Assembly: GCA_035652075.1 (NCBI GenBank)
Contig: DASREL010000219.1
Coordinates: forward strand, 1 to 64,000
Reading direction: 5' to 3'
Length of the DNA stretch: 64,000 nt
Origin: Gp6-AA45 sp035652075
Lineage (GTDB): Bacteria > Acidobacteriota > Vicinamibacteria > Vicinamibacterales > CAVVIG01
Position 1 is the first letter of the stretch, and every line of letters starts with the position of its first letter. Shown in pieces: positions 8,271 to 15,764 of the stretch. The translations under genes and the position numbers were made by a program. Under the pieces are notes generated by a model. It ran no database searches. It was not told the DNA's origin and saw nothing but the letters and a program-made list of their open reading frames with translations.

Positions 8271-9125
8271 ATGCTTCGACGTCGAACGACCGGATCGGTG
8301 GTCTGTCCTTCGTGCGGATCGCTGGTCGGCGTCCGCGATGACAAGTGCTACACGTGCGGGCGCGCGAACCCCGGACTCTGGGGGTTTGGACCGATGCTGC
8401 GCCAGCTCGGCGCCGACCTGGGTTTCGTGCCGCTCGTCGTCGGCGCGTCGGCGACGCTGTATCTGCTGACGCTGCTCGCGTCGGGATCGGAGATGCAGAT
8501 CGTCAGCGGCGGGTTCAATTTTCTCTCGCCGAGCGGGCGCGCGCTGCTGTTGTTTGGCATGAGCGGCGCGTACCCGGTCTTCGGATTCGGCATGTGGTGG
8601 ACGCTCCTCAGCGCCAGTTGGCTCCACGGCAACCTGCTGCACATCGTCTTCAACATGATGTGGGTCCGCGATCTCGGACCGGCAACGGCGGACGTCGTCG
8701 GCCCGTCGCGCACGGTCATCATCTACGTCGTCTCGGGTGTGTGCGGCTTCTTCCTGAGTTCGCTGACCGGGTACCTCTTTCCCGGGATCCCGCTGCTGCA
8801 CGGCGCGTCGTTCACGATGGGCGCGTCGGCGTCGATTTTCGGTCTGCTCGGCGCGCTCGTCCATTACGGCCGCATCAGCGGCAGCAGCTTCGTTTACAGC
8901 ACGGCGATGCGGTACGCGGTGATCCTCTTCATTTTCGGCGTCATCATGCCCGGGGTCGACAACTACGCGCACGCGGGAGGTTTTGCCGGCGGCTACATCG
9001 CGTCGGCGTTTTTCAATCCGATGACGCGCGAGCGCTGCGATCACCTGATCGCGGCCATCGCGTGCCTTGCCGCCACCTTCCTCGCGATCGCCTTCTCGGT
9101 CGTCCACGGCCTCGGCCTTTTGTAG
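8271..9125 (+). CDS. rhomboid family intramembrane serine protease with N-terminal zinc ribbon
   Basis: A 284-residue protein. Residues 12-29 form a zinc ribbon (C12-P-S-C15 and C26-Y-T-C29). Six or so membrane helices follow. The rhomboid landmarks are present: SWLHGNLLHIVFNMMW (H119, H124, N128), the catalytic serine in GASASIFG (S186) and the catalytic histidine in NYAHAGGFAGG (H234). The usual GxSG is GASA here, which occurs in some bacterial members. It starts eight bases after the preceding membrane protein gene. Substrates are unknown. Confidence 0.93.
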   Translation: MLRRRTTGSVVCPSCGSLVGVRDDKCYTCGRANPGLWGFGPMLRQLGADLGFVPLVVGASATLYLLTLLASGSEMQIVSGGFNFLSPSGRALLLFGMSGAYPVFGFGMWWTLLSASWLHGNLLHIVFNMMWVRDLGPATADVVGPSRTVIIYVVSGVCGFFLSSLTGYLFPGIPLLHGASFTMGASASIFGLLGALVHYGRISGSSFVYSTAMRYAVILFIFGVIMPGVDNYAHAGGFAGGYIASAFFNPMTRERCDHLIAAIACLAATFLAIAFSVVHGLGLL

Positions 9126-9171
9126 CTGGTATCGCGCTTGCGACTGCCTTCGCTATACGAGGAGGTTTCGC

Positions 9172-9708
9172 ATGAGGAAGATTGTCATCACGAGTATCGT
9201 GGCGCTGACCGTGGTGGCCGCGCCGGCGTTCGCGAAGGGAAAGAAGGCCAGCAGTAAGCAGATGTCCGATCAGGCGTTTGTGACGAAAGCGGCTGAGGGC
9301 GGAATGGCCGAGGTCGAGCTCGGCAAGATGGCGCAAGAGAAAGGCACGAGCCAGCAGGTCAAGGATTTCGGTCAGCGCATGGTGACCGACCACAGCAAGG
9401 CCAACGACGAGCTGAAGTCGCTCGCGCAGAGCAAGAACATCACGCTGCCATCGCAGGTCGGTCCGCACGAGAAGGCGACGATGGACCGGCTGTCGAAGCT
9501 GTCAGGCGCCGCGTTCGATCGCGCCTACATGCAGGCGATGCTGATGGATCACAAGAAGGACGTCAACGAGTTCCGTCACGAGTCGATGGCCGGCAAGGAC
9601 TCGGACGTGAAGTCGTTCGCCTCGAAAACCCTGCCGACGCTCGAAGATCATCTGAAGATGGCGCAGGACGCGAACCGCGCGGTGGGCACGACGGGAACTA
9701 AGAAGTAA
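9172..9708 (+). CDS. DUF4142 family exported protein
   Basis: A 178-residue protein. The start at 9172 is set by a strong Shine-Dalgarno (GAGGAGG at 9159-9165, six bases upstream) and a signal peptide ending around AAPAFAKG. The mature part is mostly helical, with the conserved DUF4142 pattern: QAFVTKAAEGGMAEVELGKMA, VKDFGQRMVTDHSKAND and YMQAMLMDHKKDVNEF. The family has a ferritin-like four-helix fold of unknown function and is common in the periplasm of soil bacteria. It is probably expressed from its own signals, given the strong RBS and the gap after the rhomboid gene. Confidence 0.92.
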   Translation: MRKIVITSIVALTVVAAPAFAKGKKASSKQMSDQAFVTKAAEGGMAEVELGKMAQEKGTSQQVKDFGQRMVTDHSKANDELKSLAQSKNITLPSQVGPHEKATMDRLSKLSGAAFDRAYMQAMLMDHKKDVNEFRHESMAGKDSDVKSFASKTLPTLEDHLKMAQDANRAVGTTGTKK

Positions 9709-9726
9709 GAACTGAGAACTCAGAAC

Positions 9727-10779
9727 TTACAGCTTGAACCTCAGTATCGCTCCCGCGCCGCCAAACGGCGCGAGGAGCGATGCGTCCTCGATAAATCGAA
9801 TCTTTGCCGATGTATTGCGCGCCTGCGCGATCAATTCGTCCGCGGCGTCGCCGACGGCGTCCGACTGCGCGCTGATCAAAAGTTCGTCGACCTGTCCGAG
9901 CTCGAAGGCGCGCTTGACGGCGTCGACGCCGACGCAGCCGAGGCCGCTGCCGCGATAGCCGTCAATCAAGCGATCAACGTGCTCGCGATCGCTCTTCGCG
10001 TCTTCTTCGCGGAGCGCGGCGATCGTTGCGTCCAGAATCTGCCGCTCCGACGCGCGGATGTCGAGCTTCACCACATCGACGATGCGTTCGGAGACGTCCT
10101 TCGGCATCTGATCGCGCAGCAGCGGAACGATGACTTCGTCGCCCGCAACGACGACCTTGTCGATCTTCTCGTCGCGGACGATCCGGGCGACGTGATCGAC
10201 GATCTCCTTGGCGTGGTGCACGTGATAGTTCTCGATGTGCCGCTGATACCGCGCTTGCGACCAGCCGCCCATCTTGTGGCGGCGCGTCTTGACGCCCTCG
10301 ACGTGCTCGCGATGCACGACCGAATTGAGCGCGCAGACGAACATCCGCGCCGAATGCGTGTCGGCGAGAAGCACGAGGTAGGGCGGAAACTCGTCGATGA
10401 GCCGCGCGAGCGGATAGACGTGCGGTTGGTCGGCGATGATCAGCTGGTGCTGGTCGATCGGCGCGGCCAGCGGAATCGCTTCGAACAGATCAGCCGCCGA
10501 GCAGGAAAAGAGCGCGAGGCCGTTCGCGGCTGCGGGCACACCGCGCAGGTAGTCCGCGACCTTCTCCGCGTCTTTGTCGAGGCTGTCTCGCTCGGGACTG
10601 TTTGGGGCGTAACCGCGGATCCGATCCGCGAATTCCTTGCGAAGGAATTGATCGAACTGATCGCGGCCGCGATCGTTCGCTTGCAGATTCAAATAGAGAC
10701 TGACGACGGGAAACGGGCCGGAGTCGAACGTCGCGAGGCGGTCGAGCTGTGCGGTGAGTTGTTCCAGTTGCTGCGGCAT
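9727..10779 (-). CDS. baeRF/Vms1-like (bacterial eRF1-related) protein
   Basis: I use the internal ATG at 10779 (350 residues) because the longer frame to 10866 runs into the preceding gene and encodes a non-conserved stretch. The protein has an N-terminal alpha/beta domain (PFPVVSLYLNLQANDRG), a central motif KMGGWSQARYQRHIEN, and a C-terminal eRF1-domain-3-like part ending ASLLAPFGGAGAILRFKL. The GGWSQxRxQR motif is characteristic of bacterial eRF1-like (baeRF) proteins, related to Vms1/ANKZF1, which release stalled nascent chains. Action on ribosomes is inference from the family. Confidence 0.72.
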   Translation of the reverse strand: MPQQLEQLTAQLDRLATFDSGPFPVVSLYLNLQANDRGRDQFDQFLRKEFADRIRGYAPNSPERDSLDKDAEKVADYLRGVPAAANGLALFSCSAADLFEAIPLAAPIDQHQLIIADQPHVYPLARLIDEFPPYLVLLADTHSARMFVCALNSVVHREHVEGVKTRRHKMGGWSQARYQRHIENYHVHHAKEIVDHVARIVRDEKIDKVVVAGDEVIVPLLRDQMPKDVSERIVDVVKLDIRASERQILDATIAALREEDAKSDREHVDRLIDGYRGSGLGCVGVDAVKRAFELGQVDELLISAQSDAVGDAADELIAQARNTSAKIRFIEDASLLAPFGGAGAILRFKL

Positions 10780-10834
10780 GCCTCCGCCGCTCGCAACTGG
10801 AATGCCAGCGCTGATAGCCGATAGCTGGTAGTTG

Positions 10835-11872
10835 TTAGCTTTTGCCTTTGAGGGCCAACTCCTCATCGATCATCTTCTTGAAGACCTCGTAGGGCTGCGC
10901 GCCGCTGATCAGCCGGCCGTTGATGAAAAACGCCGGCGTCCCGTTGACCCCCGCCTCTTCGCCGTCGTGCTGATCGGCGTCGACGGCTGCCTTGTATTTG
11001 TGGGAATCGAAACAGCTGTTGAACTTGGCGGCGTCAAGGCCGAGCTCGGCTGCGTCCTGTTTCAAATCTACATCGGACAACCGTGACTGCGTGGCGAACA
11101 GCCGGTCGTGGTATGCCCAGAACTTGCCTTGTTCGCCGGCGCACGCCGACGCCTCGGCCGCCGGGCGCGCGTTCGGGTGGTTCGGCAGGGGATAGTGCCG
11201 GTAGACGAACTTGATCCGATCGCCGTACGCCTTCATCACCTGATCAACGGTCGGATGCGCGCGATAGCAGAAGGGGCACTGGAAATCTGAGAACTCCACG
11301 AGCTCGATCGGCGCGTTCGCCGGGCCCTTCGACGGGCTGTTGGCGGTCGCAATCGTTTGCCGCGGCGGTTCGAGCGATACGCGCACGTTGGTCTTGAGGC
11401 GCAGCGTTTCGAGGAACGCGTCGCGCACGACCTGCATCCGCTGTTGTGTCAGGTACGCGCGGATGGGTTGACGCACTTGATCGAGCGTCGCGCCCTGGAC
11501 GCGGGATTTGTTTGCCTCGTACCACGTCGCGACATCCATCTCGCTCACGGCCGGCGCTTTCGACGTGATCTCTTTTTCAATCAGATCCGCGCGATCGATG
11601 CCGCGCGCTTTTGCTTCCTGATCGAAAAGCGTCTGGGCAACGAGGTCGTCGAGCGCGTTCCGCCGCGCCTCGTAGAGCGCCTGCATCAGCTTCATCCCCG
11701 GCTGGGTTTGTTGCTGCAGCGCCTTCTCGTCGACCTGCGCCATCGTGATGTTCGTCGACCCGACCGTGGCGACGACGTCGGTCGGGGCCATCTGCCGTGC
11801 CGACTGAGCGGACGAGGTCGAGCACGCCGTCAGGAGTACGGCAGCGAAAACTGGCGCAACGCGTAATTGCAT
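10835..11872 (-). CDS. exported DsbA-family thioredoxin-fold lipoprotein with SurA-N-like domain
   Basis: A 345-residue protein. The N-terminus is a lipoprotein signal with lipobox LLTAC (Cys17). Residues about 30-150 resemble the SurA/PpiC N-terminal chaperone region (VGSTNITMAQVDEKALQQQ, then helices). From about 170 there is a DsbA/DsbG-like thioredoxin fold with active-site CPFC in FSDFQCPFCYRAHP, and a cis-proline region GTPAFFINGRLISG. This combination (chaperone-like helix domain plus thiol oxidoreductase) recurs in DsbA-family thioredoxin-domain proteins. It acts outside the cytoplasm on protein disulfides. Confidence 0.9.
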   Translation of the reverse strand: MQLRVAPVFAAVLLTACSTSSAQSARQMAPTDVVATVGSTNITMAQVDEKALQQQTQPGMKLMQALYEARRNALDDLVAQTLFDQEAKARGIDRADLIEKEITSKAPAVSEMDVATWYEANKSRVQGATLDQVRQPIRAYLTQQRMQVVRDAFLETLRLKTNVRVSLEPPRQTIATANSPSKGPANAPIELVEFSDFQCPFCYRAHPTVDQVMKAYGDRIKFVYRHYPLPNHPNARPAAEASACAGEQGKFWAYHDRLFATQSRLSDVDLKQDAAELGLDAAKFNSCFDSHKYKAAVDADQHDGEEAGVNGTPAFFINGRLISGAQPYEVFKKMIDEELALKGKS

Positions 11873-11882
11873 GATTCATCCA

Positions 11883-13259
11883 TCATAGCCGCTCAGGCAG
11901 GTCGGCGACCACGTACGCCATCACCGCTACCGCCGCGGCGCACTTCGCCATCTCGACCGGATCGATCTTGTCCACCGTATCGGCGGGCGTGTGATGGATG
12001 ACGAAGTACTTCGTGCCGTCGACATCGAGCGACATCGCCGGGATATGTCCCTCCTGGACGCTGGGCCCGATATCGGCGCCGCCGCCGCCGGCCGTGATCT
12101 GATCGGCGGCGATGCCGCTGAGGAGCGTGGCAATCGTTCTCACCGTGTCGCGCGCGGCGTCACTGCCGCTGAAGCCGAATCCGAGCGGCCGAAAGACGCC
12201 GCCATCCGACTCGAGCATCAGCACGTGCTTGCTGAGTTCAGCGCGGTGCTGATCGCGATATCCGAGACCGCCGCGTCCGCCATTTTCCTCGTTCGTCCAC
12301 AACACGACGCGGACCGTGCGCCTGGGCCGCAAATTCAGTTTCTTCATGATGCGCAGCGCTTCCCACGTCACGACGCAGCCGCCGCCATCGTCGGTCGCGC
12401 CCGCACCGACGTCCCACGAATCGAGGTGACCGCTGACGACGACGATTTCGTCCGGCTTCTCGCGTCCGCGGATTTCGCCGACGACGTTCGCCGATTCGGC
12501 ATCGGGGTCGAAATGCGCTTCCATTTTCAATCGCACGACGACGCGGTCGCCGCGATCGGCCATGCGCTGGATGCGATCGGCGTCTTCGATCGAGATCGCC
12601 GCCGCAGGAATCTTCGGCGCGTCGGTCGAGTAATTGAGCGCACCGGTGTGTGGCGTGCGGAGGCCAGGATTGCCGACGGCGCGAATCAGCATCGCGACGG
12701 CGCCGTGTTTCGCCGCGCGCGAGGCGCCGGTCGAGCGAAAGCGCACGGTCTCTCCGTAGTTCGTGTACGGCACGTTGAACAGGACGATGCGTCCTTTGGC
12801 CTGTGCGGCGTGCGCATCGAGTTCTTCAAAGGTGTGCACGACCAGCACGTCGGCCTGCACCCCGTCTGGCGGCGTCGCGACGCTGTCGCCGAGACCGAGC
12901 ATCACGATCGCGTGACGGGCGGGCTGCACGATCTCGGCGCTTTCCGCGCCGCGGACCCATTTCGGCACCATCACCTTCTCGGTGTGCACGTTCTCGAGGC
13001 CGTCCTTCTTCATTTCGGTCACGGCCCACTGGATCGCGCGATCGAGGGCCGGCGTGCCGCTCAATCGATTCCCGATCGTGTCGGTGAGCACCGCCAGACG
13101 GTCCCACGCGAACGTGCTGCTGGTCGCTTCGCCAATCAGCCGCGCCGCCGGCTCGCGATATTGATCGAGCCACGCCGTGTGGCGTGCTACCTGAGCGTTT
13201 GAAGTGGAATTGAGGAGTACCAGAAACGGAAGAGTGAGGGCCACCACGCGTCGCATCAT
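11883..13259 (-). CDS. M28 family zinc aminopeptidase, exported
   Basis: I use the ATG at 13259. It follows GGAGG with a nine-base spacer and opens a signal peptide (MMRRVVALTLPFLVLLNSTSNAQ); the upstream extension to 13331 lacks this logic. The protein is about 458 residues, with a PA-like insert domain (DVLVVHTFEELDAHAAQAKGRIV) and then the M28 peptidase domain. Metal ligands are visible in VVSGHLDSWDVGAGATDD (H, D), WTNEENGG (E, E), LESDGG (D) and VIHHTPADT (H). It is a periplasmic or secreted aminopeptidase/carboxypeptidase Q type enzyme. Confidence 0.93.
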   Translation of the reverse strand: MMRRVVALTLPFLVLLNSTSNAQVARHTAWLDQYREPAARLIGEATSSTFAWDRLAVLTDTIGNRLSGTPALDRAIQWAVTEMKKDGLENVHTEKVMVPKWVRGAESAEIVQPARHAIVMLGLGDSVATPPDGVQADVLVVHTFEELDAHAAQAKGRIVLFNVPYTNYGETVRFRSTGASRAAKHGAVAMLIRAVGNPGLRTPHTGALNYSTDAPKIPAAAISIEDADRIQRMADRGDRVVVRLKMEAHFDPDAESANVVGEIRGREKPDEIVVVSGHLDSWDVGAGATDDGGGCVVTWEALRIMKKLNLRPRRTVRVVLWTNEENGGRGGLGYRDQHRAELSKHVLMLESDGGVFRPLGFGFSGSDAARDTVRTIATLLSGIAADQITAGGGGADIGPSVQEGHIPAMSLDVDGTKYFVIHHTPADTVDKIDPVEMAKCAAAVAVMAYVVADLPERL

Positions 13260-13383
13260 CCGACTCGACCTCCGGAAGTCCAAGCGTATCCCAATCTTAG
13301 CGATGGCGCGCGCGTGGTGTACGACTTGCACTCACGCGAAACAACTGCCGCAGGGGGCGGCCAGGGATTACGACGGTGACGCG

Positions 13384-13758
13384 ATGAAGGTTCGAACGTT
13401 TCTCGTGAGTGTGCTGATGTTAGCGACGATGCCGCATCATGCGGGCGCCAAAGATCGCATGACGCTGAAAGTTTCTCCCGCGGTCTGCTTCGCGCCGGCA
13501 AACCTCGTCGTCCGCGCCACGATCGAAGCCGATGCGGAGAACCGCGCGGTCGAGATCGTCGCCGAGTCGGATGATTTTTACCGCAGTAGCACAATCCAAC
13601 TGGACGGCGACAGCGCTCCACGCACGAACCAGTTCGAATTTCGCAGCCTGCCGTCAGGGACGTACGAGGTGACGGCGGTGCTGTACGGCGCGACCGGTCA
13701 GGAGCGTGCGACGGTGCGCCAGCAGGTCAACGTCATCGCGTCTGGCGCGGGACACTGA
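13384..13758 (+). CDS. small exported protein, unknown
   Basis: A 124-residue protein from the ATG at 13384, where a signal peptide starts (MKVRTFLVSVLMLATMPHHAGAK). The mature part is beta-rich, with an Ig-like or FnIII-like look: LKVSPAVCFAPANLVVRATIEADAENRAVEIVAES, then a 'LPSGTYEVTAVLYG' strand. It is transcribed divergently from the M28 peptidase and is followed by a double-hairpin repeat. No named family is recognised. Confidence 0.65.
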   Translation: MKVRTFLVSVLMLATMPHHAGAKDRMTLKVSPAVCFAPANLVVRATIEADAENRAVEIVAESDDFYRSSTIQLDGDSAPRTNQFEFRSLPSGTYEVTAVLYGATGQERATVRQQVNVIASGAGH

Positions 13759-13773
13759 AATGTACCGCAATGT

Positions 13774-13812
13774 AGGGCAGCCCTTTAGGGCTGCAGGCCT
13801 GAAGGCCTGCGC
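13774..13812. repeat. REP-like double hairpin between convergent genes
   Basis: Two perfect adjacent palindromes are seen: GCAGCCCT-TT-AGGGCTGC at 13777-13794 and GCAGGCCT-GA-AGGCCTGC at 13793-13810. Several GCTAC/GCTACAA motifs follow up to about 13851. It lies between two convergent genes and could act as a bidirectional terminator, but the shape is that of a dispersed REP element. Confidence 0.78.
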
Positions 13813-13847
13813 TACGAGTGCACGCTACAACTACGCGAAGGCTCGCG

Positions 13848-15701
13848 CTACAACGTGTTGGACACGCGGGCCGCGCCTGCGGGCACAGCGCGTTCGGGCA
13901 CCGGCGTGAAGTCCTCGCCGGGGTTGATGAACCGATCTTTCTCGAACCGGTACTGCTTGTCATAGAGCTGGCGGTACCGGCCGTTCTTCGCCAGCAGCTC
14001 GTCGTGGGTGCCGCGCTCCACGATCTCGCCTTGTTCCAGCACGAGAATCTGATCCGCGCTTTGAATCGTCGACAGCCGGTGCGCGATCACGAACGTCGTG
14101 CGGCCGTGCCGCAGCGATCGCAAGCCGTCCTGGATCATCGCTTCGCTCTCGCTGTCGAGGCTTGACGTCGCTTCGTCCAGGATCAGGATGCGGGGATCGG
14201 CAAGGATCGCGCGCGCGATCGACACACGCTGTCTCTGACCGCCCGACAAGCGAACGCCGCGCTCGCCAACAATCGTGTCGTACCCCTGCTCGAACGACTC
14301 GATGAACTCGTCGCAGTGCGCGATCTGGCTCACGGCTTTGATCTCCGCGCGGTCGGCGTGCGGCTTGGCGTACGCAATGTTCTCGGCAATCGTGCCGTCG
14401 AAAAGAAAGTTATCCTGCAAGACGACGCCAAGATGCGAGCGGTAGTCGCGCAGCTTCACCTGGGTCAGGTCTTTGCCGTCGACGAGGACGCGTCCTTCTT
14501 TCGGACGATTGAACGTCATCACCAGGCTGATCAGCGTGCTCTTGCCCGAACCGCTCGAGCCGACGAGCGCCGTTGTCGTACCGGCCGGGGCTCTGAACGA
14601 AATGTGCTTCAGGACCGGGACGCCGTCGTTGTATTCGAACGTGACGTCCTGGAAATCGACGTCGCCGCGGATCTCCTCCATGGCGTCGCGCGACATGTCT
14701 TCCTGATCCTCGGTCGCCATCTGCTTGATCTCGCGGATGCGGTCGAGGCCGGCGAAGGCTTCGCTGATCTGCGTGCCGATCGACGCGAGCTGAATGACGG
14801 GCATCGTCATCAGCGCGGTGAACGACAGATACATGACCAGGTCGCCCATGGTCATCGATCCGTTCTTGATCGAGTTGCCGCCGATCAGCATCATCGCGAT
14901 GCCGGTGACGCCGATCACGATCGATGAGAACGACGTGATCGCCGACACGCCCGTCAGCGACTGCGCGACGTTGCGCAGCAGCCGGTGCGCGCCCTTGGCG
15001 AAGACCAGCTCCTCACGCTTCTCGGCCGTGTACGACTTGACGATCCGGACGCCGCCGAGCGTTTCGGCAAGGCGCCCGGTGACTTCGGCGTTGATCTTCC
15101 CGCGTTCGCGGAAGAGCGGGCGCAGCCGTTTGAACGCCGTCGCCATGCCGCCGCCGAACGCCGCCAGGATCACGACGGTCACCAGCGTCAGCTTCCAATT
15201 CAGGTAGAGCAGCACGCTCAGCGCGAGTACGGCGGTGACGATCGATCCAGTCAGCTGCACGAGGCCGGTGCCGACGAGATTTCGGATGCCTTCCGCATCG
15301 CTCATGATGCGCGAGATCAGGACGCCGCTTTTCGTCGAGTCGAAATACCGAATCGGCAACCGCATCACATGCGCTTCGACGTCCTTGCGCATTTCGGTGA
15401 TCGCGCGCTGGGCCGCGACGCCGAGGACCTGCGAATTCGTGAACGCGGTGATCGCGTCGATCGTCGTCGCGAGTCCCGCCGCGAGCGCGAGCTTCGGCAG
15501 CAAGTCCCAGTGGCCCTTGGTGATGACGTCGTCCATCAAGTACTTGGTCGTCGTCGGCAGGACCATGCCCGACAGCCGGTTGATCAGCATCAACACGAGG
15601 CCCAGCGAGAGGCGTTTGCGATGCGTCCAAATCAGGCCGCGAGCTTCCTCCCACGCGCCGCTGGTGAACGCCTTCTTCTTTGCAGGTTGAGCCACGGTCA
15701 A
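13848..15701 (-). CDS. ABC transporter ATPase/permease fusion (MsbA-like exporter)
   Basis: A 617-residue half-transporter. Residues about 1-330 hold six membrane helices of the type I exporter fold. The ATPase domain follows, with Walker A VGSSGSGKST, signature RLSGGQRQRVSIARAIL, Walker B RILILDEATSSLD and the switch histidine in FVIAHRLSTI. It probably works as a homodimer exporting lipid or drug substrates from the inner membrane. A C-terminal tail of about 30 residues after the ATPase core is not conserved in the family. It is a single-gene unit divergent from the ADOP permease. Confidence 0.94.
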   Translation of the reverse strand: MTVAQPAKKKAFTSGAWEEARGLIWTHRKRLSLGLVLMLINRLSGMVLPTTTKYLMDDVITKGHWDLLPKLALAAGLATTIDAITAFTNSQVLGVAAQRAITEMRKDVEAHVMRLPIRYFDSTKSGVLISRIMSDAEGIRNLVGTGLVQLTGSIVTAVLALSVLLYLNWKLTLVTVVILAAFGGGMATAFKRLRPLFRERGKINAEVTGRLAETLGGVRIVKSYTAEKREELVFAKGAHRLLRNVAQSLTGVSAITSFSSIVIGVTGIAMMLIGGNSIKNGSMTMGDLVMYLSFTALMTMPVIQLASIGTQISEAFAGLDRIREIKQMATEDQEDMSRDAMEEIRGDVDFQDVTFEYNDGVPVLKHISFRAPAGTTTALVGSSGSGKSTLISLVMTFNRPKEGRVLVDGKDLTQVKLRDYRSHLGVVLQDNFLFDGTIAENIAYAKPHADRAEIKAVSQIAHCDEFIESFEQGYDTIVGERGVRLSGGQRQRVSIARAILADPRILILDEATSSLDSESEAMIQDGLRSLRHGRTTFVIAHRLSTIQSADQILVLEQGEIVERGTHDELLAKNGRYRQLYDKQYRFEKDRFINPGEDFTPVPERAVPAGAARVSNTL

Positions 15702-15764
15702 ATCATATCAACCGGCCGCGGCCTGGGAACCCAGTCAAATGGGTAGTTCGTCTAATCTCTAGAT

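Noticed and set aside
9709..9726. GAACT repeats between the DUF4142 and baeRF-like genes as a terminator
   Set aside because: The stem (CTGAG-AA-CTCAG) is only five base pairs and has no T-run; too weak to annotate.
10780..10866. Longer N-terminus of the baeRF-like protein
   Set aside because: These codons overlap the preceding gene and encode a non-conserved stretch; the family start fits the ATG at 10779.
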